A stretch of DNA of 64,000 bases, taken from assembly GCF_001646865.1 (NCBI RefSeq), contig NZ_LRRB01000230.1, positions 1-64,000 on the forward strand, in the 5' to 3' direction. The position numbers were made by a program, and so were the translations under genes. Origin of the DNA: Aldersonia kunmingensis (lineage in GTDB: Bacteria; Actinomycetota; Actinomycetes; Mycobacteriales; Mycobacteriaceae). The notes below the pieces were generated by a model that saw nothing but the letters and a program-made list of their open reading frames with translations, ran no database searches and had not been told where the DNA came from. Shown here one piece after another: positions 30,741 to 40,441 of this stretch; position 1 is the first letter of the stretch; each line of letters starts with the position of its first letter.

Positions 30741-31814
30741 TCAGTCGCCGTCGAGGACGAACTCGACGCGCTGAGCACAAATCTCACCCAGATCGACATC
30801 CAAGCCGAGCCGCTCGGTCAGCCTGATCAATGGCACCGCGAGCAGTAGCGCCGCGGTGACGTCACTGAATCGCATATCGCCGATCCGATGCCCGGTCCGT
30901 TCCCGGTACCGCTCGAGGGTCTCCTCGCGGCTCGGTGTGCCGGGTGCGGGCGCCCGGTCGGGCAGCGGACTGCTGACCCAGTCGCTCATGAACATCCACG
31001 CCAGATCCGCGGCCGGGTCGCCGAGGTAGCTGATTTCCCAGTCAAGCGCGGCAGCCACGGTGGTGTCCGGGCGGTACAGCACGTTGGACATCCGCGCATC
31101 GCCCCAGCACAACCCGATTCGTTCGGGGACGTAGAGATGCTGGTCGAGCCAATCCAGTGCTCCCGATAACCGCTGGTCGATCCGGCGTTCACCGGCCGCC
31201 CAGTTGATGCCGTAGCGCAGGAAGTTCGCCAGCCGCTCAGGTGGTGCTCCGCCGAAGGCCTTCAGGTCCAGAAACCCGAGCCGGTAGCGCGCCGGATCGA
31301 TCGCGTGGACGTCGGCGATGACATCGACGCAGGCGTTCCACATGGCGGCCCGGCCCGCGTCGTCGGTCTCTGCGTAGATCCCGCTCTCGTGATACGGCGG
31401 AACATCGCTGACGGTCTCCGCGTCGTACAACCGATCCATGACGAAATACGGCGTGCCCAGCTCCGTCGGGTCGGTCTCGATCCAACGCATTGTCGGCACC
31501 GGGACCGGGGAGCCGGCCAGTCGCTGCATCACCAAATACTGCCTGCGCAAATCGAAGTCGGGCAGTATCGAGAACTCCGGCGGCCGCCGCAGCACGAGCC
31601 CGAGGTCGGGGCCGTCGAGCCCGGTGACCTCGAAAAGGTAAGTCTCCGTTGAATAGCCGTGCGGCGCCCGGGTCCAGCCGGTGATCCGCGCCTGGTCAGC
31701 GCCGGCCAGACGCCGGCGAATTATCGGCTCCAGCGCGATCGGCAGGTCCTCCGGCGCGATCCGCGCGGGTTGCGTCGGGTCCGCGTCTTGTCGCGGCGCA
31801 GATTCGGCAGTCAT
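30741..31814 (-). CDS. APH-like phosphotransferase family protein
   Basis: Aminoglycoside-phosphotransferase/ACAD10-like kinase fold of 357 residues. GLVLRRPPEF forms the nucleotide pocket. The catalytic loop is LCWGDARMSNVLY, in which Trp replaces the usual His of HGDxxxxN while Asp and Asn remain, and ALDWEISYLGDPAADL holds the metal-binding Asp. The ATG follows GGTGAGGCG and lies 4 bp past the stop of the gene upstream, so the two are one operon. Such proteins in actinobacteria are usually linked to acyl-CoA or sterol degradation; the substrate is unknown. Confidence 0.82.
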   Translation of the reverse strand: MTAESAPRQDADPTQPARIAPEDLPIALEPIIRRRLAGADQARITGWTRAPHGYSTETYLFEVTGLDGPDLGLVLRRPPEFSILPDFDLRRQYLVMQRLAGSPVPVPTMRWIETDPTELGTPYFVMDRLYDAETVSDVPPYHESGIYAETDDAGRAAMWNACVDVIADVHAIDPARYRLGFLDLKAFGGAPPERLANFLRYGINWAAGERRIDQRLSGALDWLDQHLYVPERIGLCWGDARMSNVLYRPDTTVAAALDWEISYLGDPAADLAWMFMSDWVSSPLPDRAPAPGTPSREETLERYRERTGHRIGDMRFSDVTAALLLAVPLIRLTERLGLDVDLGEICAQRVEFVLDGD

Positions 31815-31818
31815 CGCC

Positions 31819-32934
31819 TCACCATCCCATGTACCCGTAGCGGGGATAGGCGCCCATGAAGACCATCTCGACAAGGCCGTGCCCGACCTTGCCGTCCATC
31901 CTGACCTCGCACAGGGTTTCGCTGAGGAACGAAACTGGCCGGACCACTTCGAGATCGGTTGCATCAACGGTGAATCCGTCGACGAAATCGGTGCCGCGCC
32001 AATACCCCGACGCGTAGCCATTGAACTCCATGTAGCCGGCTAGCCCCGGCCAGAAATCGCACAGCGGGGTGACTTCGATCTTGCTGGTGGTGCGGTCGCC
32101 GCGAAGGACAGTGAACGTGCCGCCACTGATCACGCGAAGCTCGTCACGGAAGCGGAGGTCGTGCTCGACATCGATGATCGTGCCCGCCGACTTCCCCGAG
32201 TCGAATGGATAAAGCACCTCGCCCTCGAATTGCCACCGCTCGCCGGTACTGGTCTCGCGCTGCGCGAAATGCACCAGCTCGTCATCGAATTCGAAGATGC
32301 CCATGTAGTAGAGAACTCCGTCGGGGATCTCGCTCGGCTGCATTTCGGTGCCTTCGGGCAGGCTGCCGCCGCCGGGCCCATTGCGCACGCCCCACGAGTG
32401 ATCGCGCCCGAACCACCAACGCTCCGGATCGATCTCGATGCGCTCGCCGTCGATGTCGAGCCAGCCCGAAAGCTCCCCGTTCTGATAGAACCGCCGCGCG
32501 TCCTCGCTGACCCGCCCCCGCGAGCGGTGGAACGCGGGGGTCTGTTCGTAGGCGTCGAACCGGCCCTGCAGTCGCAGGTCGAAACTCAGTCCCTGAACGT
32601 TGGGCGCCAATGTCGCACGCACGGCGCGCAGCGGCTCCTCGATCGAGTACGTGAACGGACCGACCGAGTAGCTGCCGAGCGGATCGGTCTGCGGGTTGAG
32701 TTCGGTCGACATCCGCACCACCTTCGTGGTGCCGTCGCGGCGAGTGACCATCGCGTACGCATCGGTGACGTTCCGGTTGGGGTAACGAGCCAGACCGGTC
32801 ATCACGTTTATGTCGCCGGATTTGTCGAAGCCGTACATCACGATGCGCTCGACCCAGCGCAGATCGCTCTGGGCGACATGGTCGAAAGTTGTGGCCAGCT
32901 GATGGCCAAGCAGCTCGTCGTGCGGGGTCAACAT
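31819..32934 (-). CDS. Conserved hypothetical protein with AttH/CrtC-like motif
   Basis: A 371-residue protein without an assigned function. The segment WWFGRDHSWGVRNG resembles the DxSWG motif of AttH/hydroxyneurosporene-synthase-like lipocalin-fold proteins. No signal peptide is seen. I chose the ATG at 32934 because GGAGG lies ten bases before it, and because longer frames run across the operator and into the TetR gene. It is the first gene of the operon with the phosphotransferase, divergent from the TetR gene, which probably represses it. Confidence 0.75.
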   Translation of the reverse strand: MLTPHDELLGHQLATTFDHVAQSDLRWVERIVMYGFDKSGDINVMTGLARYPNRNVTDAYAMVTRRDGTTKVVRMSTELNPQTDPLGSYSVGPFTYSIEEPLRAVRATLAPNVQGLSFDLRLQGRFDAYEQTPAFHRSRGRVSEDARRFYQNGELSGWLDIDGERIEIDPERWWFGRDHSWGVRNGPGGGSLPEGTEMQPSEIPDGVLYYMGIFEFDDELVHFAQRETSTGERWQFEGEVLYPFDSGKSAGTIIDVEHDLRFRDELRVISGGTFTVLRGDRTTSKIEVTPLCDFWPGLAGYMEFNGYASGYWRGTDFVDGFTVDATDLEVVRPVSFLSETLCEVRMDGKVGHGLVEMVFMGAYPRYGYMGW

Positions 32935-32968
32935 CGCTCGTGCCTCCGTCGTTAGATTAGCCCTTCGC

Positions 32969-32993
32969 ATTTCGTTATAGTGTTTAACGTAAT
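32969..32993. promoter_or_regulatory. Probable TetR operator
   Basis: Inverted repeat ATTTCGTTA-N7-TAACGTAAT (8 of 9 positions pair) in the 90 bp between the divergent TetR gene and the hypothetical/phosphotransferase operon. Position and symmetry fit an autoregulatory TetR site acting on both promoters. Confidence 0.65.
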
Positions 32994-33024
32994 TGAAGTC
33001 CAGAGGCATGCGAAAGTTCCTGAC

Positions 33025-33624
33025 GTGACCACAACCGCCACCCAGCCCGGCCGGCCGCGCGATCCGGAAAAGGACGCCGCCGTCATCGAGGCGACCCGGC
33101 AACTGTTGGTCGAGAAGGGCTATCAAGGCACAACCGTCGTGGCCGTCGCGCGGCGCGCCAACGTCGGAGCGCCCACGATCTATCGACGCTGGCCCACCAA
33201 GGAAGCACTCGTGGAAGAGGTGGCCTTCGGCCACGCCCGGCCCGCGCCGGTGCCCAGTGCGACAGGAGACCTGGCGACCGATCTGCGCGCCTGGGTCGAG
33301 ATGTTCCTCGACTGGCTCTCCGAGCCGGTGACCCGGGCCGCACTGCTGGGACTACTGGCCGCCTACCACCGGGACGAATCGATCTACGAGCGGCTTGTGC
33401 TGCACTCCGAGCAGGACGTGCGAGCCCTCATGTTCGACATGCTCGCCAACGACCTGCCGCAGCTGGCCACCGGGGAAATCAACGAGCGCGCCGACGCGGT
33501 GTTCGACCTACTCGTCGCGTCCACGGTGGTGCGGGCGATGACCGGCGGCCGATCGGACCGAGAAACCTACTGCGCCAAGACAACTCGCGCACTCGCCGCA
33601 CTGGCCCGGACGGAGTGGGAATAG
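33025..33624 (+). CDS. TetR-family transcriptional regulator
   Basis: A 199-residue repressor. The N-terminal helix-turn-helix is TTVVAVARRANVGAPTIYRRW followed by PTKEALVEEV, and the variable ligand domain makes up the rest. I took the GTG at 33025, which gives MTTTATQPGRPRDPEKD; an upstream GTG at 32980 would sit inside the palindrome. It probably controls the divergent operon at 30741-32934 through that palindrome. Confidence 0.88.
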   Translation: MTTTATQPGRPRDPEKDAAVIEATRQLLVEKGYQGTTVVAVARRANVGAPTIYRRWPTKEALVEEVAFGHARPAPVPSATGDLATDLRAWVEMFLDWLSEPVTRAALLGLLAAYHRDESIYERLVLHSEQDVRALMFDMLANDLPQLATGEINERADAVFDLLVASTVVRAMTGGRSDRETYCAKTTRALAALARTEWE

Positions 33625-33627
33625 GTG

Positions 33628-34758
33628 CTAACTCTCCTCCGCCGCGAGCTGACCGCACGCAGCGGCGATCTCGCGGCCGCGGGTGTCGCGCACGGTGCAG
33701 GTCACGCCCTGGGCAATTACCCGCCGGACGAATTCGCGCTCGGCTGGCTTGGGGCTGGCATCCCATTCGCTGCCCGGCGTCGGGTTGAGCGGGATGAGGT
33801 TCACATGCACCAGCGGACCGAGCGCCTTTTTCAGTTTCTTGCCGAGCATGTCCGCCCGCCACGGCTGATCGTTCACGTCGCGGATCAGTGCGTATTCGAT
33901 CGAGACTCGGCGACCGGTCTTATCGGCGTAGTAGCGAGCCGCATCAAGCACCTCGGCGACGGACCAGCGATTGTTGACGGGCACCAATGTGTCGCGCAGC
34001 TCGTCATCGGGGGTATGTAGCGAGACCGCGAGCGTCACGGACAGTCCCTCGTCGGCCAGCTTCCGGATCGCGGGCGCCAGCCCGACCGTCGACACCACCA
34101 CGGAGCGCTGCGAAATGCCTAGCCCGTTCGGCGCGGGTGAGGTGATGCGGCGAACCGCGTCCACTACGCGCTTGTAGTTCGCCAGCGGCTCCCCCATGCC
34201 CATGAAGACGATGTTCGACAGCCGTCCCGAGTCGGCGTTGCTGCCGGGAACGCCAGGCACCTCGCCGTCCCGCATCGCCGCGGCGGCCGACCGAACCTGG
34301 TCGACGATCTCCGCGGTGGACAGGTTGCGCTGCAGCCCGCCCTGCCCGGTGGCGCAGAACGGGCAGGCCATGCCGCAGCCGGCCTGGCTGGAAATGCATA
34401 GCGTGGCGCGGTCCGGGTAGCGCATGAGGACGCTCTCGAGCAGAGTCCCGTCACCGGCCTTCCACAGCGTCTTGCGAGTGGAGCCGTAATCGCAGGCCAC
34501 ATGACGCAGCGGCGTCAGCAGCGGCGGGAAAAGCGCCTCGGCGACCGTCGCACGTACGCCGGCCGGCAAATCCGTCATCTTCTCCGGATCGGCCTCGAGC
34601 CGCCCGTAGTAGTGACGGGCAAGCTGATCGGCGCGGAATTTCGGCAGGCCCAACTCCTCGACCGCCGCGCGACGGCCATCAGCGTCCAGATCGGCGAGAT
34701 GGCGAGGGGGCATGCCCCGGCGTGGAGCATCGAAAACAAGCGGGAGGGAGACAGCCAT
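33628..34758 (-). CDS. rlmN: 23S rRNA (adenine2503-C2)-methyltransferase RlmN
   Basis: Radical-SAM enzyme that methylates A2503 of 23S rRNA and A37 of some tRNAs. It has 376 residues. The cluster motif [14 protein letters not shown] is intact, the catalytic Cys lies near the C-terminus ([12 protein letters not shown]), and [14 protein letters not shown] is conserved. ATG chosen with GGAG ahead of it. The start faces the LapA-like gene. Confidence 0.96.
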   Translation of the reverse strand: MAVSLPLVFDAPRRGMPPRHLADLDADGRRAAVEELGLPKFRADQLARHYYGRLEADPEKMTDLPAGVRATVAEALFPPLLTPLRHVACDYGSTRKTLWKAGDGTLLESVLMRYPDRATLCISSQAGCGMACPFCATGQGGLQRNLSTAEIVDQVRSAAAAMRDGEVPGVPGSNADSGRLSNIVFMGMGEPLANYKRVVDAVRRITSPAPNGLGISQRSVVVSTVGLAPAIRKLADEGLSVTLAVSLHTPDDELRDTLVPVNNRWSVAEVLDAARYYADKTGRRVSIEYALIRDVNDQPWRADMLGKKLKKALGPLVHVNLIPLNPTPGSEWDASPKPAEREFVRRVIAQGVTCTVRDTRGREIAAACGQLAAEES

Positions 34759-34849
34759 AGTTACTCCAGTGTCCCATCCGACGCCTGCGACATGCGAATT
34801 TGCGGCCGATCCGGGTGCAGTGGGACTGCCCACAGGGTATGCATCGACT

Positions 34850-35221
34850 ATGGCGAGCAACCCCGATCCCCCGACACAGTCCGGTTCCGAGCCGGACGCT
34901 TCGCCGCGACCCGCCGACCAGAGTCAGGCTCCCCCGCCGACTCCGCCCATCCGCAAGATCAAGCGCACGCGCGTCAGCTCCGCGTGGATGGCACTGATTG
35001 TCGGCCTCGTCGTGCTGGTCATGCTGCTGATCTTCATCCTGCAGAACCTCGACAGCGTGCCGATCAACATCCTGTTCTGGGAGTTCAGCCTGCCGCTCGG
35101 CGTCGCCGTGCTGCTCGCCGCGATCATGGGTGCGGTGATCATGGCGATCGTCGGCGGGGTGCGGATCCTGCAGATCAGGAAGGTCGCCAAGCAGCCACCG
35201 GCGCCACGCCGGAAGGCTTGA
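34850..35221 (+). CDS. LapA/DUF1049-family membrane protein
   Basis: A 123-residue protein. A Pro-rich cytosolic N-terminus (residues 1-45) is followed by two membrane helices (about 48-68 and 80-105) with the DUF1049 core [30 protein letters not shown] and a basic tail. Function in actinobacteria unknown. The last 47 bp overlap the 3' end of the convergent methyltransferase gene. Confidence 0.85.
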   Translation: MASNPDPPTQSGSEPDASPRPADQSQAPPPTPPIRKIKRTRVSSAWMALIVGLVVLVMLLIFILQNLDSVPINILFWEFSLPLGVAVLLAAIMGAVIMAIVGGVRILQIRKVAKQPPAPRRKA

Positions 35222-35906
35222 CCAGGGTGTGTACCCGGTAGCGCACACCGAGTTCCACGCCGGGTGTCTCGGCGAAGGCACGTTCGGCCACGGCTGGGCC
35301 GAACTCGATGCCGAGCACGGCACGTAACGCGTCCCGGTCACCAAAGACCCAGCGAGTGTCGACACGCCGCAGCGCGAAACCCGCCCGGTCGAAGAACTGC
35401 TCGACGCGCGCCGGGTCGTAATGCGGGAGATCCGCGCACATCCAGCGGCCATAGGGTTCCGCTGTCGCATCCAGATCGACCACCATGAGAACGCCACCCG
35501 GGCGCAGGACGCGAAGCGTCTCCGCGATCCCCGGCTCGCAGCCGGGACCGAAGAAGTAGGCGGTCCGGGCGTGCACCAGATCGATCGACGCATCGGGTAG
35601 CGGCAGGTGCTGCGCGGAGCCTTCCAGCACCCGCACGTTGGCCAGGTCACGGACCCGTTGGCCGGCCGCCGCGACGAGTGGTGGGTGCGGCTCGACGCCC
35701 GCTACCGATCGCGCCGTACGCGCGAAATCCGGCAGATGAAATCCCGAACCGCAACCGATATCGACCACGTCGCGGCCGATCCAGTCAAACAGTTCGCGCA
35801 TGGTCTCGAACACCGCGCCGTCGGGATCCTGGGCTCGGTTCTCGAGCTCGTAGACCTTCGGCCAGTGCCAGATATTCGGGCTCGGCCGGATCGGCGAACG
35901 CCTCAC
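35175..35906 (-). CDS. Class I SAM-dependent methyltransferase
   Basis: A 243-residue methyltransferase with motif I VVDIGCGSGFHLPDF, acidic loop GVEPHPP and motif DASIDLVHARTAYFFGPG. The GTG at 35906 overlaps the cdsA stop (GTGA), so it is coupled to cdsA. The apparent longer frame upstream is cdsA read in another frame. Substrate unknown. The 3' end overlaps the LapA-like gene by 47 bp. Confidence 0.85.
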   Translation of the reverse strand: MRRSPIRPSPNIWHWPKVYELENRAQDPDGAVFETMRELFDWIGRDVVDIGCGSGFHLPDFARTARSVAGVEPHPPLVAAAGQRVRDLANVRVLEGSAQHLPLPDASIDLVHARTAYFFGPGCEPGIAETLRVLRPGGVLMVVDLDATAEPYGRWMCADLPHYDPARVEQFFDRAGFALRRVDTRWVFGDRDALRAVLGIEFGPAVAERAFAETPGVELGVRYRVHTLVKPSGVAPVAAWRPS

Positions 35907-36919
35907 AGCAGGACGGTGAATACCAACCACGACACCACTGCGGCGGGCAGCATCGAATCGAGCCGGTCCATGATGCCGCCGTGCCCGGGCAGCAGCGTGC
36001 CCATGTCCTTGATCTGCAGTTCGCGTTTGACCTGCGACTCGATCAGGTCGCCGAGGGTCGCGGCGAGGACGAGGGCCACACCGAGCACGATCCCCACGGC
36101 GATGTCCGCGTCGAGCAGCAGGGTCGCGGCGAGCACGCTGCCGACAATGCAGAACAGTAGTGAGCCGCCGAAGCCCTCCCAGGACTTCTTCGGGCTGACC
36201 GTCGGCACCATCGGATGCTTGCCGAACAGCACGCCGGCGACATAGCCACCGACATCGGAGCACACCACGCCGATCATGAACACGAGAATCCGCAGGTTTC
36301 CGTCATCGGCGAAGAGCGTGAGGATCGCCATGGCGGCGAATAGCGGAATCCACGCGAGTACGAAGATGCCGATCGAGGTGTCGCGCAGGAAGTTGCGCGG
36401 TGCCGTAGCCGTGCCGTGCTGGAACAGCCGCCACACCATCACAACGGCCACAGTCACCGCGAACGCGCCGACCACGCCCTCGGTTTCGTACGGCCAGGCC
36501 AACCAGATGACCGCCTGCCCGCCGAGAAGCAACGGGATACGCGGCACGTCGACGTCGGCCTCGGAGAGTCGCTTGATGACTTCCCAGGTGGCGATCGCCA
36601 TTGCCACGGCGAGCACACCGATGAAGACCTTCTCAGCGAACAGCAGGAGGAGGATGACGCCGATACCGAGCCCGAATCCGACGGCCAGCGCGGCCGGGAG
36701 ATTTCGTCCCGCACGAGAGGCCTTGGACGGCTCGTCCTGTGGGGTGGGGGCCGGCTTGTCGCCAGATGCCCCAGTCGTTGTTGCCGAATCGCCACCCCCC
36801 GATGCCGGATTCACCTCATCCGGACCGGCGATGTCGGGAACGGCGTCCTTCGGCGTCCCCTCCTTGCTCGGCACAATCACACTCCCGATCACGATCTCTT
36901 CGCCCGTCCTGTTCCCCAC
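35903..36919 (-). CDS. cdsA: Phosphatidate cytidylyltransferase
   Basis: Makes CDP-diacylglycerol from phosphatidic acid and CTP for phospholipid synthesis in the membrane. It has 338 residues with about eight helices. The family signature SPKKSWEGFGGSLLF and the C-terminal KDMGTLLPGHGGIMDRLDS are present. A roughly 70-residue Pro/Ser/Gly-rich N-terminal extension precedes helix 1. The GTG start is uncertain within that extension. It follows frr, as in M. tuberculosis. Confidence 0.93.
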   Translation of the reverse strand: MGNRTGEEIVIGSVIVPSKEGTPKDAVPDIAGPDEVNPASGGGDSATTTGASGDKPAPTPQDEPSKASRAGRNLPAALAVGFGLGIGVILLLLFAEKVFIGVLAVAMAIATWEVIKRLSEADVDVPRIPLLLGGQAVIWLAWPYETEGVVGAFAVTVAVVMVWRLFQHGTATAPRNFLRDTSIGIFVLAWIPLFAAMAILTLFADDGNLRILVFMIGVVCSDVGGYVAGVLFGKHPMVPTVSPKKSWEGFGGSLLFCIVGSVLAATLLLDADIAVGIVLGVALVLAATLGDLIESQVKRELQIKDMGTLLPGHGGIMDRLDSMLPAAVVSWLVFTVLL

Positions 36920-36948
36920 CGCACCTGCAATCCCCGTCGACCGGGGAT

Positions 36949-37506
36949 TTAGACCTCGAGCAGCTCTGCTTCCTTGTGCTTGACCAGCTCGTCGATCTGG
37001 TGGACGTACTTGGCCGTGGTCTGCTCGAGCTCCTTCTCGGCGCGAACGACATCGTCCTCACCGGCCTCGCCGTCCTTCTGGATCCGGTTCAGCTCTTCCA
37101 TGGCCTTACGCCGCACGTTGCGGACCGAGATCTTGCCGTCCTCGCCCTTGGCCTTGCACTGCTTGACCATCTCGCGTCGCCGCTCCTCGGTGAGCTGCGG
37201 GATCGCGATCCGGATCAGGTTGCCGTCGTTGGTCGGATTGACGCCGAGATCGGAGTTGCGGATCGCGGTCTCGATCGGACCGAGCTGGGACGGCTCGTAG
37301 GGCTTGATCACGACCAGCCGCGCCTCGGGCACCTGAATGCTCGAGATCTGCGTGATCGGAGTGATGGCGCCGTAGTACTCGACGACGATCCTGGAAAACA
37401 TGCCCGGGTTGGCGCGACCGGTCCGGATTCCGCCCAGATCGTCCTTCGTCACCGAGACGGCTTTCTCCATCTTCTCCTCGGCGTCGAAGAGCGCTTCATC
37501 AATCAC
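36949..37506 (-). CDS. frr: Ribosome recycling factor
   Basis: Splits post-termination ribosomes with EF-G. It has 185 residues, as usual. It begins [18 protein letters not shown] and carries [22 protein letters not shown] and [16 protein letters not shown]. The GTG start at 37506 has GGAGGAAC ahead of it. It follows pyrH after 87 bp. Confidence 0.97.
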   Translation of the reverse strand: MIDEALFDAEEKMEKAVSVTKDDLGGIRTGRANPGMFSRIVVEYYGAITPITQISSIQVPEARLVVIKPYEPSQLGPIETAIRNSDLGVNPTNDGNLIRIAIPQLTEERRREMVKQCKAKGEDGKISVRNVRRKAMEELNRIQKDGEAGEDDVVRAEKELEQTTAKYVHQIDELVKHKEAELLEV

Positions 37507-37593
37507 GGCCGTTCCTCCATCGTCTTTGCGCACATCGTCTTGGTTCGCTCGCCCAGGCCCCGGGAACACCTCCGGGCGCCGCGGGCGCGCCGG

Positions 37594-38322
37594 TCAGGAC
37601 CTGACCAATGTTCCGATCTTCTCACCAGACACCGCCCGGGCAATATTGCCCTTCGTCAGGAGATTGAACACCAACATGGGCATCTGGTTGTCCATGCACA
37701 GGCTGAACGCGGTCGCGTCGGCCACCTTCAGGTTCCGTTCGATGACCTCGCGATGGGTGATCTCATTGAACATGGTTGCCGTCGGGTCGGTAAGCGGATC
37801 GGCGGTGTACACGCCGTCAACGGCCTTCGCCATCAGCACGACCTCGGCACCGATCTCCAGTGCGCGCTGCGCAGCAGTGGTGTCGGTGGAGAAATACGGC
37901 ATGCCCATGCCGGCGCCGAAGATGACGACCCGACCCTTCTCAAGATGCCGGCGCGCGCGCAGCGGCAGGTACGGCTCGGCGACCTGACCCATCGTGATCG
38001 CGGTCTGCACCCGGGTCTGGACGCCCTGCTTCTCCAGGAAGTCCTGCAGCGCAAGGCTGTTCATCACCGTGCCGAGCATGCCCATGTAGTCCGACCGGGC
38101 CCGCTCGAGGCCACGCTGCTGCAATTCGGCACCGCGGAAGAAGTTGCCGCCGCCGATAACCACCGCCACCTGGACACCCGAGCTCACCACCTCGGCGATC
38201 TGCTGCGCGACCGTGGTAACCACGTCTGGGTCGAGGCCGACCTTGCCACCGCCGAACATCTCGCCACCGAGCTTCAGCAGCACGCGCTTGTAGCCCTGTC
38301 GGTCGGTTGCCGGATCGGACAT
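37594..38322 (-). CDS. pyrH: UMP kinase
   Basis: Bacterial-type UMP kinase (amino acid kinase fold) that makes UDP for pyrimidine metabolism. It has 242 residues. Motifs [18 protein letters not shown] and DGVYTADP are seen. ATG with AAGGAGACCG ahead of it. It lies upstream of frr and downstream of the tsf terminator, so pyrH-frr-cdsA probably form one transcript. Confidence 0.97.
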   Translation of the reverse strand: MSDPATDRQGYKRVLLKLGGEMFGGGKVGLDPDVVTTVAQQIAEVVSSGVQVAVVIGGGNFFRGAELQQRGLERARSDYMGMLGTVMNSLALQDFLEKQGVQTRVQTAITMGQVAEPYLPLRARRHLEKGRVVIFGAGMGMPYFSTDTTAAQRALEIGAEVVLMAKAVDGVYTADPLTDPTATMFNEITHREVIERNLKVADATAFSLCMDNQMPMLVFNLLTKGNIARAVSGEKIGTLVRS

Positions 38323-38447
38323 CGGTCTCCTTCGTCGTACCCAGGTGCAGGCGGCTTCCATCCTGCCTCATGGAGGCGGTCGGAAAGGCCGGGGTTGGTT
38401 GGTTCGGTTGTGCGCGATTGCGCAGCGCCGCGCGGACGCAGGCATGC

Positions 38448-38483
38448 GAACGGCCCCGCGTCCGACAGGACGCGGGGCCGTTC
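38448..38483 (-). terminator. Terminator after rpsB-tsf
   Basis: Perfect 16-bp stem with a 4-nt loop, 10 bp past the tsf stop. No T-run. It separates rpsB-tsf from pyrH. Confidence 0.85.
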
Positions 38484-38492
38484 AGGTGTTGC

Positions 38493-39317
38493 TTAGTTGG
38501 AGCCGACCTCGAAACGCACGAAGCGCTTCACGGTGACGCCGGCCTCTTCGAGAAGAGCCTTGACGGTCTTCTTCGAGTCGGTCACAGACGACTGTTCCAG
38601 CAGAACGACGTCCTTGAAGAAGCCGTTGACACGGCCTTCCACGATCTTCGGCAGGGCGGCCTCCGGCTTGCCCTCCTCCTTCGCGGTCTCCTCGGCGATG
38701 CGACGCTCGGCGTCGACGATCTCGGCGGGCACTTCGTCACGGGTGACGTAGCGCGCCTTGAGCGCGGCGATCTGCATGGCAGCGGCACGGGCTGCGTCAG
38801 CAGCCGCGTCGCCCGAGCCCTCGTACTCGACGAGCACGCCGACGCTCGGCGGCAGGTCCGAAGCACGCTTGTGCAGGTAGGCCGCGACCGGCTCGTTGAG
38901 CACGGCGACCCGGCGCAGTTCGAGCTTCTCGCCGATCTTCGCCGACAGGGCCTGCACGGCGGCGTCGACGGTCTGACCGTCGAGCGCCAGCGCGTTCAGG
39001 GCGTCGAGGTCGGCCGGACGGCCTTCCGCGGCGACCGCAACGATCTTGTCGGCGAGACCCTGGAACTCCGCGTTCTTCGCGACGAAGTCCGTCTCGGCGT
39101 TGAGCTCGATCAGCACGCCGCCCTTCGCGACGACCAGGCCCTCGGCCGTGGTGCGCTCGGCGCGCTTGCCCACGTCCTTGGCGCCCTTGATGCGCAGGAT
39201 CTCGACTGCCTTGTCGAAGTCGCCATCGGTCTCGGCGAGCGCGTTCTTGCAGTCCATCATTCCGGAGCCGGTGAGCTCGCGGAGCCGCTTCACATCAGCA
39301 GCGGTGTAGTTCGCCAT
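38493..39317 (-). CDS. tsf: Elongation factor Ts
   Basis: Nucleotide exchange factor for EF-Tu, 274 residues. It has the N-terminal UBA-like domain ([19 protein letters not shown]) and TDFVAKN in the core. It lies 38 bp after rpsB, the usual order, and is followed by a strong hairpin. Confidence 0.97.
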   Translation of the reverse strand: MANYTAADVKRLRELTGSGMMDCKNALAETDGDFDKAVEILRIKGAKDVGKRAERTTAEGLVVAKGGVLIELNAETDFVAKNAEFQGLADKIVAVAAEGRPADLDALNALALDGQTVDAAVQALSAKIGEKLELRRVAVLNEPVAAYLHKRASDLPPSVGVLVEYEGSGDAAADAARAAAMQIAALKARYVTRDEVPAEIVDAERRIAEETAKEEGKPEAALPKIVEGRVNGFFKDVVLLEQSSVTDSKKTVKALLEEAGVTVKRFVRFEVGSN

Positions 39318-39355
39318 TATTGGCGAGCCTCCTTAACGAGTATTTGTCTGGAGAA

Positions 39356-40222
39356 TCAGGCGTCCGCGGCGGGCGTCTCGGCCGGCGCCTCGGTGGCGGC
39401 CTCAACGGGCGCCTCGGCGGCGGCTTCGGTGACGGCCTCAGCAGCCGGGGAAGCCTGCGCGAGCTGCTCGAGCTCCCACTCGGCGAGGGGCTCGCCGGCG
39501 GCAACCTCGGGCTTGTCATCCGACGCGCTCTGGCCGGCACGGGCCTGAACGCCCTCGGCGACGGCAGACGCGACGACCTTGGTCAGCAGTGCGGCCGAGC
39601 GGATCGCGTCGTCGTTGCCCGGGATCGGGTAGTCGACGAGGTCCGGGTCGCAGTTGGTGTCCAGGATCGCGATGACCGGGATGTTCAGCTTGCGAGCCTC
39701 GCCGACGGCGATGTGCTCCTTGTTGGTGTCGACAACCCAGATGGCCGAGGGAACCTTGGCCATGTCGCGGATGCCGCCCAGGGTGCGGTCCAGCTTGGTC
39801 ATCTCACGCGTGAGCATGAGGATTTCCTTCTTGGTGCGACCCTCGAAGCCACCGGTCTGCTCCATGGCCTCGAGCTCCTTCAGGCGCTGCAGGCGCTTGT
39901 GGACGGTCGAGAAGTTGGTGAGCATGCCGCCGAGCCAGCGCTGGTTCACGTACGGCATGCCGACGCGGGTGGCCTCGGCTGCGATCGATTCCTGAGCCTG
40001 CTTCTTGGTGCCGACGAAGAGCACGGTGCCGCCGTGGGCGACCGTCTCCTTGACGAACTCGTAAGCCCGGTCGATGTAGGTCAGCGTCTGCTGCAGGTCG
40101 ATGATGTAGATGCCGTTGCGGTCGGTGAAGATGAATCGCTTCATCTTCGGGTTCCAACGACGGGTCTGGTGACCGAAGTGCGCGCCGCTGTCAAGCAGCT
40201 GCTTCATGGTTACGACAGCCAT
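39356..40222 (-). CDS. rpsB: 30S ribosomal protein S2
   Basis: S2, 288 residues. It has [19 protein letters not shown] at the start and the core [18 protein letters not shown]-terminal tail of about 50 residues is rich in Ala, Glu and Pro and has no counterpart in E. coli; such tails are common in this order. The ATG at 40222 matches mycobacterial S2. A 219-bp leader separates it from the next gene upstream. Confidence 0.97.
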   Translation of the reverse strand: MAVVTMKQLLDSGAHFGHQTRRWNPKMKRFIFTDRNGIYIIDLQQTLTYIDRAYEFVKETVAHGGTVLFVGTKKQAQESIAAEATRVGMPYVNQRWLGGMLTNFSTVHKRLQRLKELEAMEQTGGFEGRTKKEILMLTREMTKLDRTLGGIRDMAKVPSAIWVVDTNKEHIAVGEARKLNIPVIAILDTNCDPDLVDYPIPGNDDAIRSAALLTKVVASAVAEGVQARAGQSASDDKPEVAAGEPLAEWELEQLAQASPAAEAVTEAAAEAPVEAATEAPAETPAADA

Positions 40223-40441
40223 GGCTGTGTATCTCTCTTTCATTGCCGGTTGCTGCAGCGCGTCGTGCGACGCCTGCCCTGGCGCCCGCGGACCGTCCGA
40301 ACCCGCAAGCGGGACCAGCAGACGGCCTGCTCGGAAGATGACCTCCGAGATTCGGGCGCGCGAAGTCGGCCTGTGCAAGCACAGACCGCTCAAACAGCAT
40401 ACGGGGTGGACACCCCGTGGTCATAACCGTCCCGAAGAGGG

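Noticed and set aside
35907-36263. N-terminal extension of the methyltransferase frame
   Set aside because: It is cdsA read in another frame. The GTG overlapping the cdsA stop gives a normal-length methyltransferase.
40401-40418. Inverted repeat ACGGGGTG/CACCCCGT in the rpsB leader
   Set aside because: The 2-nt gap is too small for a full hairpin loop, and position and sequence match no known ribosomal protein leader.
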